DNA of 64,000 nucleotides from JBHGBM01 sp041946965. Lineage in GTDB: Bacteria > Acidobacteriota > Terriglobia > Bryobacterales > Bryobacteraceae. The position numbers were made by a program, and so were the translations under genes. Every line of letters begins with the position of its first letter. Within the stretch, counting starts at the first letter, position 1. Below, one piece after another: positions 7,594-16,511 of the stretch. The notes under the pieces were generated by a model. That model saw only the letters and a program-made list of their open reading frames with translations, made no database searches and was not told the origin of the DNA. Location: NCBI GenBank assembly GCA_041946965.1, contig JBHGBM010000012.1, positions 21,413-85,412 of the forward strand. Direction: 5' to 3'.

Positions 7594-9621
7594 TCACCGG
7601 GCATGCACCCGCTCGACGGAGAAGTCCGCGTTGGCACCGTGGCAAACGGCGCAGGATTCGCCAAGCGACGGACTGGTGTTCAGTTGGGCGTGCGCCGCCG
7701 CGTCCAGGGAAGTATGGCATCCCAGACAGGCGGCCGCGGCCGGCCCCATCGGGTTCAGCGGCCCATTGGGATCCGTCACCGGCAACAGGCCCTGCGGCAG
7801 CGGCAGCGTGTAAGTGGCGTCCAGATGGCACTTGGCGCAGTCGCGCAGGTCGCCGGGGAACAGCACCTCGTTGAAGTTGATGGGGCGCCCGCCGAAGCCG
7901 TAGATGGTGTAATCGCTCTGGATCTCCTCGCCCCGGTGGATCTTGTGGATCATGTTGGCGAAGTGTATGGTTTCGGGCGGTCCCGCGCCGGCGGGACGCT
8001 GCGAGGCGTCGTTGGCGTTGGGGTTGTGGCAGAGCACGCAGTATTCGGTCCGGTTGCGAATGGTTCCATGCGCCTGCAATTGGAAATGGCACTGGTTGCA
8101 CTCGTCAGTGCTCACCACCAGCCGGCGTGGCGCCACCCGGGTGCCGCCCAGGGCGGCATAGGTCACCTGGTTGGGAGCCACGTCGCGCACCGTCTGCGCG
8201 ATGACGGTGTTGGGGTCGAGGACCACGTTGCGGTAGCCCTCCAGGCCGAACGCCACCGTGCCCTGTGTTCCCGCCGGAATGGCGTTCTGAAGCGCATAAG
8301 TGTACACGCCGTTCGTTCCGGTGGCGTTGCGCAGACTCTCCTGGAAGTAGGTCGAGTAGTCCGTGGCCGGATATGCCACCGTCACGTTCAGCAGGTTCAT
8401 ATCGGTGGGATTGATCGCCTTGCCCGCCTTATCCCTCAGGGTGAACGTGATGGTGGGCCGCTGGCCCGCCGCCACGTTGCCCACCGACTGGAATCCGAGG
8501 ACGACGCCGGGCAACTGGCTGGAGAACCGCGGCAGCGTGTGGGCGCCCACGATGGAGGCGTCGAACTCGTTCTCCCCCTGCGGAATGTGGCACTGGTTGC
8601 ACTGGTTGTCGTTAAGCTGCGGCAGGCTAGCGGGCGAGTGGCCCTCGCCCGTTTGAAAATTGACGTTGTCGTGGCAGGCTCCGCATGCTTTGCGGCTGGG
8701 GCGCGACAGCCATGCGTCCGCCTGCGCGGCTGAACTGTCGTGACAGAACCTGCAATTCGACGGGCTCTCCGCGGGGAAGACCACGGCTGAATAGTCGTTC
8801 ACCGAGTTGTTGAATCCGACGAGTTGGTACGGGCGCCCCAGTTGCACGCTGGGGAGCTCCTCGCCCATGTGAATCCTGTGGATCATCACGGGGAAATCCA
8901 CGGTGTTTCCGCTCTGCGCGTCGCTGCTTTGCGGCGTGTGGCATAGCACGCACAGCGCCACCCGCTGCCGCGAGCCGCCGTGGGCGTTCAGCGGATCGTG
9001 ACATTTGTTGCAGGTCTCGGTGCGCACCTCCTCGTGCATCTGGGTTACGGGAGAGCCGTTGGGGACGAACGTGAACACGTCGTCGGAATACTGCGAGCCA
9101 AGGTCGAATTCCGCCAGGTTGCGGGTGGACCACACGCCGATGCTGTGCGTGGCGGCCGGGTCGAAGTTCGCGGCCTTGTTCCCGAACGTGTAGATGTACT
9201 CCCCGTCGCCCACCTGCTGGTAGGCGCCGCCGGTATCCGCCGTCGCCTGGGTCGCTCGCCTGCCGCCGGCCGCATCCGTTTCCACCCGCGTGGTATAGGC
9301 CACGTACTGCGTAGCCGGTCCGGCTGGATTCTCCTGCCTGGGCAGATAAGCTGCGATGAAAGTCGTGGAGACCGCGCCGGGGGTGGTGATGCCCTCGCGC
9401 TGGAGCGGCAGCCCGCGGGGATCGGTAATGCGGAAGCGCGCGGTGATAGTACCGTCCTGCGCGATCTGGGCCGAGAGGATTTTCGTCACCAGGCCGGGCC
9501 GGATGAAGGACTGCTGGCTCGGCTCCAGGTAATAGGCTTTGTCGCGCGGTGTGAAAGGGCGGTCCGAACTGCTCATGAAAGCCGCGGATACGAATAGCGG
9601 AAGGGCGATGAGAATGCGCAC
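7594..9621 (-). CDS. Decaheme c-type cytochrome, OmcA/MtrC-like
   Basis: 675-residue exported protein (MRILIALPLFVSAAFMSSS signal) with exactly ten CxxCH heme sites: CNKCH, CVLCH, CRFCH, CGACH and CNQCH in the first half, then CNQCH, CVLCH, CAKCH, CLGCH and CAVCH in the second. Each five-heme cluster follows a beta-rich segment, which is the split domain plan of OmcA/MtrC outer-surface cytochromes used for extracellular electron transfer. There is no lipobox Cys, unlike the Shewanella proteins. The start is GTG 9619-9621 with a GGGGGAAG ribosome site. No MtrB-type porin or inner cytochrome is nearby, so the electron route cannot be read from this window. Confidence 0.85.
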   Translation of the reverse strand: MRILIALPLFVSAAFMSSSDRPFTPRDKAYYLEPSQQSFIRPGLVTKILSAQIAQDGTITARFRITDPRGLPLQREGITTPGAVSTTFIAAYLPRQENPAGPATQYVAYTTRVETDAAGGRRATQATADTGGAYQQVGDGEYIYTFGNKAANFDPAATHSIGVWSTRNLAEFDLGSQYSDDVFTFVPNGSPVTQMHEEVRTETCNKCHDPLNAHGGSRQRVALCVLCHTPQSSDAQSGNTVDFPVMIHRIHMGEELPSVQLGRPYQLVGFNNSVNDYSAVVFPAESPSNCRFCHDSSAAQADAWLSRPSRKACGACHDNVNFQTGEGHSPASLPQLNDNQCNQCHIPQGENEFDASIVGAHTLPRFSSQLPGVVLGFQSVGNVAAGQRPTITFTLRDKAGKAINPTDMNLLNVTVAYPATDYSTYFQESLRNATGTNGVYTYALQNAIPAGTQGTVAFGLEGYRNVVLDPNTVIAQTVRDVAPNQVTYAALGGTRVAPRRLVVSTDECNQCHFQLQAHGTIRNRTEYCVLCHNPNANDASQRPAGAGPPETIHFANMIHKIHRGEEIQSDYTIYGFGGRPINFNEVLFPGDLRDCAKCHLDATYTLPLPQGLLPVTDPNGPLNPMGPAAAACLGCHTSLDAAAHAQLNTSPSLGESCAVCHGANADFSVERVHAR

Positions 9622-9730
9622 GATCTTCCCCCTCCCCTCGAATGTAGTTGAGGGCGCGCCGGACCGACGCCGGGCAAGCGGCTCGGGTTGTGCGATTGTT
9701 TACCCTGTCGCCGCGGCCCGGTGCGTTTCT

Positions 9731-10987
9731 TTACGCGCTGTGCGCGGCGATGTAGGCGTCCACGCCGGTCTTGCGCCGCATGCCTTCGTAGGACATGTAG
9801 CGCACTGAGCCCAACACGGGCCGCTCCGGCCACGGGCGGTCGTGCAGGCCAAAGCACCAGAGGATGTTGGCGTAGCCGTTTGGGTCGCGGCCGTCGAGAG
9901 CGTAGCGGTCGTTCAGGTAGATCATGGTGACGAGGGCGTCCTCGCATGTGCGGGACCACTCGATGATCTTCTTGCCCCAGTACATGCGGTAGTAGCCGTG
10001 GATGCGGCCGCAAGTGAGCAATTCGCGCTGGGTGGCGTTCCACAACGGATCGTGAGTCGCGGCGTTTTCGAATTGTTCGCGCGAGTACACAAACGGGCGG
10101 CGGTCCCGCGCGTGCTTGCGCAGCGTCCGCTGCGCCCAGTCGGGCAGCGCCGCAAGCGTGTGCGGCTGGGGCGTGAAGCGCGCGAAGTTGAACGCCAGTT
10201 CGCGGCGGACGATCAGTTCTTCCAGAAACTCCTCGGCGATCAGCTTGTGCCGCTCCGCGTACTTCTTCACCGCCAGCGCGACCTCCAGCGGCGAAATCTG
10301 CCCGAAGTGGAGGTACGGGCTCAAGCCCGAGGTCGCCTGCGCGGAGGGCTCGTTCTTCTCGCGCGCGTAACGGCGCAGGCGGCGCCGGCAGAAGTCCGCG
10401 AGCGTGCGCTCCGCGGCCAGCCTGCCGCCGGGGAGGGGCGCCGCGGCCGCTGCGGGCGCGGGCGCACGAAACTCTTCCGCGCCGCCGCGGTAGGGGCGCC
10501 GCAGCGGAACGGCCTCGACTGGCCGCAGGAAGCGCGGCAGCAGCCGGCGGATTTTGGGACGGATGCTGTAGGCCGCCCACTCGCGTTTCGGCATCATGCT
10601 CATGGGAACGATGCAGCTCGAATCCACCGCGTAATGCGCGGGCCCGGGGGCGCACAACGGATGGTCGTCGGTGACCACCAGCGCGGCGCGGGCGGCCAGC
10701 GCGGCCAGGGCGCCGCCGCCGGCGTGAAACAGGTAGCCGATGCCGCGCGCGGCCAGACGCCGCTCCTGCTCCGCGATGCCGTCGAGCACGAAGCCTGGGT
10801 GGGGGGAATCCGGGGCCAGCCCTTCGTAGACCAGCAGCGGGAGTCCGCGCTCATTGGCCATTTCGGCGGCGAACTCGAGCGCGTGGTTGGCGTCCGCGCG
10901 GCGGTTCGCCTGCGCCCAATAAAGCACCCAGTCCGCGCCCGCGCGCGGCGTGGCGTGGTTCAACACAAGCACGCGCTCCCGCTGCAT
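9731..10987 (-). CDS. Class II CPD photolyase
   Basis: Deoxyribodipyrimidine photolyase of the class II type, about 418 residues; repairs cyclobutane pyrimidine dimers using FADH and light. The C-terminal FAD/DNA-binding part carries the class II signatures ELAFNFARF, MYWGKKIIEW and LNDRYALDGRDPNGYANI. I chose ATG 10985-10987 (MQRERVLVLNH), where the alpha/beta N-domain begins; the frame is open 43 codons further upstream but that overlaps the divergent gene. A TATTGT hexamer ends exactly 6 nt before this ATG, suggesting a leaderless mRNA. Confidence 0.92.
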   Translation of the reverse strand: MQRERVLVLNHATPRAGADWVLYWAQANRRADANHALEFAAEMANERGLPLLVYEGLAPDSPHPGFVLDGIAEQERRLAARGIGYLFHAGGGALAALAARAALVVTDDHPLCAPGPAHYAVDSSCIVPMSMMPKREWAAYSIRPKIRRLLPRFLRPVEAVPLRRPYRGGAEEFRAPAPAAAAAPLPGGRLAAERTLADFCRRRLRRYAREKNEPSAQATSGLSPYLHFGQISPLEVALAVKKYAERHKLIAEEFLEELIVRRELAFNFARFTPQPHTLAALPDWAQRTLRKHARDRRPFVYSREQFENAATHDPLWNATQRELLTCGRIHGYYRMYWGKKIIEWSRTCEDALVTMIYLNDRYALDGRDPNGYANILWCFGLHDRPWPERPVLGSVRYMSYEGMRRKTGVDAYIAAHSA

Positions 10988-11001
10988 CCCCTTACAATAG
11001 A
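10985..11001. promoter_or_regulatory. Shared divergent -10 region, photolyase / radical SAM
   Basis: Only 13 bp separate the two start codons. ACAATA (10994-10999) reads as TATTGT on the minus strand, 6 nt before the photolyase ATG. On the plus strand TACAAT (10993-10998) lies 2 nt before ATG 11001 and 11 nt before the in-frame ATG 11010. Both genes therefore seem to use overlapping -10 elements with almost no leader. Confidence 0.4.
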
Positions 11002-12035
11002 TGAATCCGATGCGGGTATGGAACCGGGCAAAACTTCTCTGGGGGTACCTGGCACGGCGCGCGCGTTTGCGCGCCATGCCCGTGGAGTACATTGTCGAGA
11101 CCACCGCCAAGTGCAATCTCTACTGTCCCATGTGCCCGCGGGAAACCTGGCCGCAGCCCAAGGAAGACATGGCGGACACGGTCTTCGAGCGCCTGGTGAG
11201 GGAAGCGGGCCCCACCGCCGAACACATGATGCTGATCGGGCTCGGAGAGCCGCTGCTCGACCCGGCCATACACCGCCGCATCGAATTCTGCCACCGCCAC
11301 GGCATCTCCACGCTGCTCTCCACCAACGGCACACTGCTTGATGCGCGCGCGGCCGAAAAGATCCTCTCCGGGCCGCTCGAGCAGATCACCTTCAGCTTCG
11401 ACGGCGCCCGCAAGCAGACCTTCGAGTTCTACCGCAAGGGCGCCAACTTCGAAAAGGTCCGGGCGAACTTTATCGGGTTCGCGCGTCTGAAAGCCGAGCG
11501 CCGCGCGAAGATCCAGGTCGTGGTTCAGATGGTCCGGATGGACGGCAACGCCGGCGAGGTGGAAGAGTTCCTGCGCTTCTGGCGCGGCGTGCCCGGCGTG
11601 GACCAGGTACGCATCAAGGAAGACGAAACCAACCTGATGCGTCCAGACGCGGGCCACGCCCCCGGCGCGTGGCGGCATCCCTGCCATTACCTCTGGCGAG
11701 GTCCGCTCTACGTGAAACACTCGGGCGACGTCTACCCGTGTTGCCAGAGCTACATGCTGGGCGGCAAACCGGTGGGCAATATCGCCGTGCAGCCGCTCGC
11801 CTCCATGTGGAACGGTCCCGAAATGCAGCGTATGCGCGCGCTGCACACCAGCGGGCGGGCGGGCGAGATCGACATCTGCGCGCGCTGCTGCACCACCATC
11901 CCGCATCCCGTGCTGGTGGCGGGAAGCCTGGTGCTCGACGGGCGCACGGTGCGCCGGCTGCTGCCGGTCATCGAGAGGCTAACGTATCTGGCGAAACTGC
12001 CGCGGGCGCTGCTGACGCCGCCGCGGGCGCGCTGA
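11001..12035 (+). CDS. Radical SAM protein with SPASM-like C-terminus
   Basis: 344 residues with the radical-SAM cluster CNLYCPMC (Cys38, 42, 45) that binds the 4Fe-4S/SAM site, then GLGEPLLD and STNGTLLD typical of the TIM-barrel core. The C-terminal third has further Cys groups (PCCQSYMLGGKP and ICARCCTT), a SPASM-type auxiliary cluster domain of the kind found in peptide- or cofactor-modifying enzymes. The substrate cannot be deduced; no precursor peptide is visible next to it. The 3' end overlaps the end of convergent nuoM by 68 bp. The second ATG (11010) is an alternative start. Confidence 0.85.
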   Translation: MNPMRVWNRAKLLWGYLARRARLRAMPVEYIVETTAKCNLYCPMCPRETWPQPKEDMADTVFERLVREAGPTAEHMMLIGLGEPLLDPAIHRRIEFCHRHGISTLLSTNGTLLDARAAEKILSGPLEQITFSFDGARKQTFEFYRKGANFEKVRANFIGFARLKAERRAKIQVVVQMVRMDGNAGEVEEFLRFWRGVPGVDQVRIKEDETNLMRPDAGHAPGAWRHPCHYLWRGPLYVKHSGDVYPCCQSYMLGGKPVGNIAVQPLASMWNGPEMQRMRALHTSGRAGEIDICARCCTTIPHPVLVAGSLVLDGRTVRRLLPVIERLTYLAKLPRALLTPPRAR

Positions 12036-13548
12036 GGAGCGGGTTCGGCAGCTTGTGCTCGGCATAATAGCCGGGCCGCACGCGTTCCACGATCTGCGCC
12101 ACGGGCCGTTCCAGCGCGCGGAAGTAGGGCTGCGGGTAGCAGCCGATCCAGAAGGCCCAGGCGATCAGCGGCGCGAACACCGCGATCTCGCGCCAGGAGA
12201 GGTCCTTCATGCCCATGTTCTTTTCGCTGGTGTTGCCCAGCATGGTGCGCTGGAACAGCCAAATAAGGTAGGACGCGCCCAGCGCGATCCCCACCGCGCC
12301 CCAGAACGCCCAGTTGAAGGACATCAGGTAGGCGCCCTGCAAGATCGTGATCTCGCCGATGAACCCGTTGAGCGGCGGCATCCCCATGGAACTTAGCGCG
12401 GCGATCAGGAACACGATGGTGAACACCGGCATCACCCGGAACAGCCCGCCGTACTCGGTGATCTCGCGCGTGTGCCGGCGCTCGTACACGATGCCGACGA
12501 TGAGGAAGAGCATGCCGGTCGAGATGCCGTGGTTGATCTGCTGGATGATGGACCCCGCGATCCCCGCCGGGTTGAGCGCGAAAATACCCAGGGTGCAGAA
12601 GCCCAGGTGGCTCACCGAGGAGTACGCCACCAGCTTCTTCCAGTCCTTCTGCATCAGCGAAGCCAGCGCGCCGTAGACGATGCCGATGATGGAGAGCACC
12701 GCCATCACGTTGACGATGGCCGGATCCTTGGCCGAATCCGGCAGCAGCGGCAGCGAGAACCGCAGGAAGCCGTACGTCCCCATCTTCAGCAGGATGCTGG
12801 CCAGGATCACCGATCCGGCGGTGGGCGCCTCCACGTGCGCGTCCGGCAGCCAGGTGTGGAAGGGAAACATGGGCACCTTCACCGCGAAGCCGACAAAGAA
12901 CGCCCAGAAAACCCACCACTGGATCCCCGCCGGGACGTTGGTCCGCAGCAGGTCCGCGATGCCGAACGAGAACGTCTGGAACTGCTGCGCGTGCTGGTAA
13001 TAAAGCGTCAGGATGCCGAGCAGCATCAGCACGGACCCGATCAGGGTGTACACCATGAACTTGATGGCGGCGTAGACCTTGCGCGGGCCGCCCCAGATGC
13101 CGATGATGAAGTACATCGGCACCAGCACCGTCTCCCAGAAAACGAAGAACAACAGGAAGTCCAGCGCCATGAACACGCCGAGCATGCCGGTCTGGAGCAG
13201 CAGGAAAAACGCGTAGTATTCCTTCAGCCGGTCCTTGGCCGAGTTCCAACTGGAAAGGATCGCCAGGAAGCCGACCACCGTGGTCAGCATGACCAGCAGC
13301 AGCCCGAGCCCGTCAATGCCGATGTGGTAGGCGGCGCCGATGCTCGGGATCCAGGCCGCTTTTTCGACGAACTGAAAATCCTTCGCCGGGTCGAACTGAA
13401 AAACCAGCGGGAGAGACACCAGGAACCCCACGAAGGCGGCAGCGTTGGCCCAGATCTTGATCAGCCGCGTGTTGGAGGACGGCAAGAGCAGCAGGACCAG
13501 CATCCCCACGAGCGGGGTAAACAGAACAACCGAAAGGATGTGCTCCAT
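11968..13548 (-). CDS. nuoM: NADH-quinone oxidoreductase subunit M
   Basis: 526-residue antiporter-like membrane subunit of complex I with about 14 hydrophobic helices. Family landmarks include GIDGLGLLLVML, WETVLVPMYFIIGIWGG (with the conserved Glu), FHTWLPDAHVEAPT and SSVSHLGFCTLG. NuoM contributes to proton pumping in the membrane arm. It is odd that no nuoL, nuoN or other nuo gene flanks it, so it is either an orphan part of a split cluster or a duplicate. The C-terminal tail is Ala/Pro-rich and overlaps the convergent radical SAM gene. Confidence 0.93.
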   Translation of the reverse strand: MEHILSVVLFTPLVGMLVLLLLPSSNTRLIKIWANAAAFVGFLVSLPLVFQFDPAKDFQFVEKAAWIPSIGAAYHIGIDGLGLLLVMLTTVVGFLAILSSWNSAKDRLKEYYAFFLLLQTGMLGVFMALDFLLFFVFWETVLVPMYFIIGIWGGPRKVYAAIKFMVYTLIGSVLMLLGILTLYYQHAQQFQTFSFGIADLLRTNVPAGIQWWVFWAFFVGFAVKVPMFPFHTWLPDAHVEAPTAGSVILASILLKMGTYGFLRFSLPLLPDSAKDPAIVNVMAVLSIIGIVYGALASLMQKDWKKLVAYSSVSHLGFCTLGIFALNPAGIAGSIIQQINHGISTGMLFLIVGIVYERRHTREITEYGGLFRVMPVFTIVFLIAALSSMGMPPLNGFIGEITILQGAYLMSFNWAFWGAVGIALGASYLIWLFQRTMLGNTSEKNMGMKDLSWREIAVFAPLIAWAFWIGCYPQPYFRALERPVAQIVERVRPGYYAEHKLPNPLLSAPAAASAAPAAVSPDTLASR

Positions 13549-13600
13549 AGGGTAAAGCTTGCAGGCAGAACTCTATGTTAACACCGGGACCGGCGCAGCC

Positions 13601-13619
13601 GTGAAACAGCCCGTTTCAC
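13601..13619. terminator. Hairpin overlapping the stop of the metallohydrolase gene
   Basis: GTGAAAC (13601-13607), loop AGCCC, GTTTCAC (13613-13619). The stop codon of the minus-strand gene (13616-13618) lies inside one arm. There is no U-tract, so it is either a weak terminator or an mRNA 3'-end structure separating this operon from nuoM. Confidence 0.35.
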
Positions 13620-15208
13620 TGCGCCTGCTCCAGTTTCTTCCGGTAAACGGCTTGCGCGGCGCGAAGACCCTCCAGGGTCCGCTGCCGCAGATCCGGCGTA
13701 TCGGCGACGATCAAGCCGCGGCCGGGCGCACCGCCTTCCAGGTCACGAATCATGGCTTCGACACGCTTCAGCAAGTACTCCGCCTCGACCCGCGGGATCG
13801 GAATCGGCTCATGGCCGCGCCAAAAATAGATGGGCGAAGTGTGGGCCACGTCACAGGCCGCCCCCCGCTCGTCAAGCCACCGTGCCGCCACCCAACTGCT
13901 GGCCGTCAGGCGCAGTTCCCGCCTGCCCCGGCACACGCGACCGCGCCCGGCCGCGGAAAGCGCAACGGGGAAGGCTTTGCCGTTTACTATCACCTCGGCG
14001 GAGCTCCGCGGCTTTTCGGACCAGAGTTCGATTTCGGCGGTGACGTCGAGCGGGAAACGGCCCGCGCGCGACTCCGCCCCGGGTTCCAGGCCGTTCACTT
14101 TCAGGAACAACATCGGCCCGGTGGTGGCGAAGGATCGTCCGGCCGCGGCGCCCTCGAACCATTTCTCGGGCCGGAACTCGCCCTTCACTTTGACGTACAG
14201 GCGGCTCCAGCCCAGGGGAACGGGGTGAACCCCGTTGGCGCTGCCGGCCGAGACCTTCAACGGAAAGCCCATGTTCAACAGCACGTAGTACATATCCAGA
14301 CCCGCCAAGGCGTACCCGGCGCATGCCGGCGCGTAGGAGCGGATCATCTGATCGGGCCACGCGCCCCACCCAGGGCGGTAATAGCCGGTGCGCCAAAAAT
14401 GATTGTTGGCGAGGCCGACGAATTGGCAGCCCCCCAGGGCGGCGATGACAGGCAACTCCCAGGCGGTTCCCTTCTCCACATCGGCCAAGGCGCCGCGTTC
14501 CACGGAACGCTTTCCATACTCCACGAGCGGATACCGCAATTCCGCCGGCCGGCGCCCCAGGCGGGTGACCAGCACCGCGGAACCGCGCGGTTCGAGCTCT
14601 TCGTTGAGGACCGTCATCCAACGGTGACCAGCGATTCGGATGGCCCCGAGGGCATCGGCGCGCCCACTCAGGAATTTCAAGGTGTCCTCGTCTTCGCGAA
14701 GCTTATCGGGCGTGGTCCGCCAACGGGTGATCGGCAGGCCCAGGTTCAAATCCTCGGCTTCCAGGAGCGTCGCCATGTCGCGCAGCGGGCGGTGGACGTG
14801 CATGTCCGCCGAGTACCACCCCAGCCGCGCCATGTGGACCCAGCGGGTCAAGCGCACGGTGCGCTCCACACGTCCGGATTGGGGGATCGTAATCGCTTCG
14901 GAGACCGGCAGGTACTCCTTGCCGCGTTCGATGGTGAGTTGGCAGACGCCGCCCGGCAGGTCCACGGAGAACCAACCGTTTGCCGGGACGAAGTGCTGTT
15001 CGGCTCCGAAGCCGTCCGGCCGGACGCGATCATAGACGATGGCGCCGGCCGGGAACTGCGCTTTGCCCGCCGAATCCACCAGGTAGACGCGAGCCGGCGT
15101 GGGCTTCCGGGACTCGTCAAGAATCGTGACTGTCAAAGTCCCGGCGTGCACGGCGGACGCGAACGCCCACAGGAGAACACCGCAAAGCGATGGCGGAGTA
15201 TTACTCAT
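13616..15208 (-). CDS. Secreted CehA/McbA-like PHP metallohydrolase
   Basis: 530 residues with a signal peptide (cleavage likely after HAG, residue 23), then a beta-sandwich N-terminal segment (TLTVTILDESRKPTPARVYL) and a PHP-type metal site beginning at SADMHVHRP (Asp135, His137, His139). GLANNHFWRTG further along provides more potential ligands. CehA/McbA-family proteins hydrolyse carbamate or phosphoester bonds, but the substrate here is unknown. Its start overlaps the end of glcF by 8 bp, so it is translated from the glc transcript. Confidence 0.7.
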   Translation of the reverse strand: MSNTPPSLCGVLLWAFASAVHAGTLTVTILDESRKPTPARVYLVDSAGKAQFPAGAIVYDRVRPDGFGAEQHFVPANGWFSVDLPGGVCQLTIERGKEYLPVSEAITIPQSGRVERTVRLTRWVHMARLGWYSADMHVHRPLRDMATLLEAEDLNLGLPITRWRTTPDKLREDEDTLKFLSGRADALGAIRIAGHRWMTVLNEELEPRGSAVLVTRLGRRPAELRYPLVEYGKRSVERGALADVEKGTAWELPVIAALGGCQFVGLANNHFWRTGYYRPGWGAWPDQMIRSYAPACAGYALAGLDMYYVLLNMGFPLKVSAGSANGVHPVPLGWSRLYVKVKGEFRPEKWFEGAAAGRSFATTGPMLFLKVNGLEPGAESRAGRFPLDVTAEIELWSEKPRSSAEVIVNGKAFPVALSAAGRGRVCRGRRELRLTASSWVAARWLDERGAACDVAHTSPIYFWRGHEPIPIPRVEAEYLLKRVEAMIRDLEGGAPGRGLIVADTPDLRQRTLEGLRAAQAVYRKKLEQAQ

Positions 15209-16511
15209 CGGAAGCTGAAGTCCGCCCGTTCCGGTACGCTTCGTCGAGGATCTCCACCACGTGCGCCACTCTCTGCCCGCGCCCGAACAGGCGCGCTCCG
15301 GCTTCCAGTTGCAGCATGCAACCCGGGTTGGCCGTGGCGATGATGTCCGCGCCGGTGGCGTTCACCGCATCCATCTTCGCGCGCAGGATGGCCATGGCCA
15401 ACTCGTTCTGGACCACGTTGTAAATGCCCGCGCTGCCGCAGCAGACCTCCGAGTTGGGCAGTTCGCGGAAAGTCAGCCCCGGCACGGCCGCCAGCAGCTT
15501 GCGCGGAGGCACGCGCACTTTCTGCCCGTGTAACAGGTGACAGGAATCCTGGTAGGTGACCGTCGCCCGAACCTCGTTCATTTCCCGGTTCAGCGGAATC
15601 GAAGCCAGAAACTCGTTGATATCGCGCATCAAATTGGTGAAACGTTGGGCCTTTTGCGCGTACTGAGGGTCGTCCGCCAGCAGTTCCCCGTATTCCTTCA
15701 GGGTGGAACCGCAACCGGCGGCGTTGGTGATGATGGCGTCGAAATCCTCTGCCAGGAACGCGTCAATGTTGCGCCGCGCCAGCTTGCGCGCTTCTTCCTT
15801 CAGCCCCGAGTGAACATGCAGCGCGCCGCAGCAGGTCTGGCCTTCGGGCAGCACCACCTCGCAGCCGTTCTTTTGCAGCACCCGGACCGTAGCTTCATTC
15901 AGCCGCGCGAAGCTCACGTTGGCGATGCACCCCGCCAACATGGCCACGCGATACTGGCGCTCGCCCTCCGCGGGGAAGGTTCGGCCAATCTTGGAGAAGA
16001 AAAACGGAGCCTCGGCGGCGGGCGTCAACTGCTCCACTTTGCCCAGCGCGCCCATGAGCTTGAATACCCCGATGGCCCGGAGCAGCCGCTGGGCGCCGCT
16101 GGCCTGGTACATCCAGAGCAGCGCGCCGGCGATGCCCAGCATGCCGCGCGAAGGCAGCAGCCGGTTGAACAGGAATCGCCGGAATAAGCGCACGGGCAGC
16201 GGCCGCACGGTTTGCGCTTCAATCTGCGCGCGGGCCGCCTCGATCAACTTTCCGTACTGCACGCCCGAAGGGCACGCCGATTCGCAGCCGCGGCAGGCCA
16301 GGCACCGGCCGATGTGCTCCAGGTAAGACGGACCGATCTCCATGGCCCCTTCGGCCACCCGCACCATCTGGTAGACGCGCCCGCGCGGCGAATCCATCTC
16401 CAGACCCAGTTCCCGGTAGGTGGGGCAGGCGTTCAGGCAGAGCCCGCAGTGGATGCAGCGGTCCAGGTCGAAAAGGCGTGGCGGCTCAGATACGGCCATA
16501 CATTCTGCCAC
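15201..16511 (-). CDS. glcF: Glycolate oxidase iron-sulfur subunit
   Basis: 436 residues. Two 4Fe-4S ferredoxin motifs are intact: CIHCGLCLNACP (Cys19, 22, 25, 29) and CLACRGCESACP (Cys70, 73, 76, 80). They are followed by two CCG domains with CCGALHVHSG and CCGSAGIYN. GlcF passes electrons from flavin-bound glycolate oxidation toward the quinone pool at the membrane. It overlaps glcE at its start by 26 bp (an inner ATG at 16497-16499 is also possible). The FAD-catalytic subunit glcD is not in the window. Confidence 0.9.
   Translation of the reverse strand: MAECMAVSEPPRLFDLDRCIHCGLCLNACPTYRELGLEMDSPRGRVYQMVRVAEGAMEIGPSYLEHIGRCLACRGCESACPSGVQYGKLIEAARAQIEAQTVRPLPVRLFRRFLFNRLLPSRGMLGIAGALLWMYQASGAQRLLRAIGVFKLMGALGKVEQLTPAAEAPFFFSKIGRTFPAEGERQYRVAMLAGCIANVSFARLNEATVRVLQKNGCEVVLPEGQTCCGALHVHSGLKEEARKLARRNIDAFLAEDFDAIITNAAGCGSTLKEYGELLADDPQYAQKAQRFTNLMRDINEFLASIPLNREMNEVRATVTYQDSCHLLHGQKVRVPPRKLLAAVPGLTFRELPNSEVCCGSAGIYNVVQNELAMAILRAKMDAVNATGADIIATANPGCMLQLEAGARLFGRGQRVAHVVEILDEAYRNGRTSASDE

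Noticed and set aside
14736..14760. GGTTCAAATCC, resembling a tRNA T-arm
   Set aside because: Lies within the metallohydrolase coding sequence with no acceptor stem, D-arm or anticodon arm around it.
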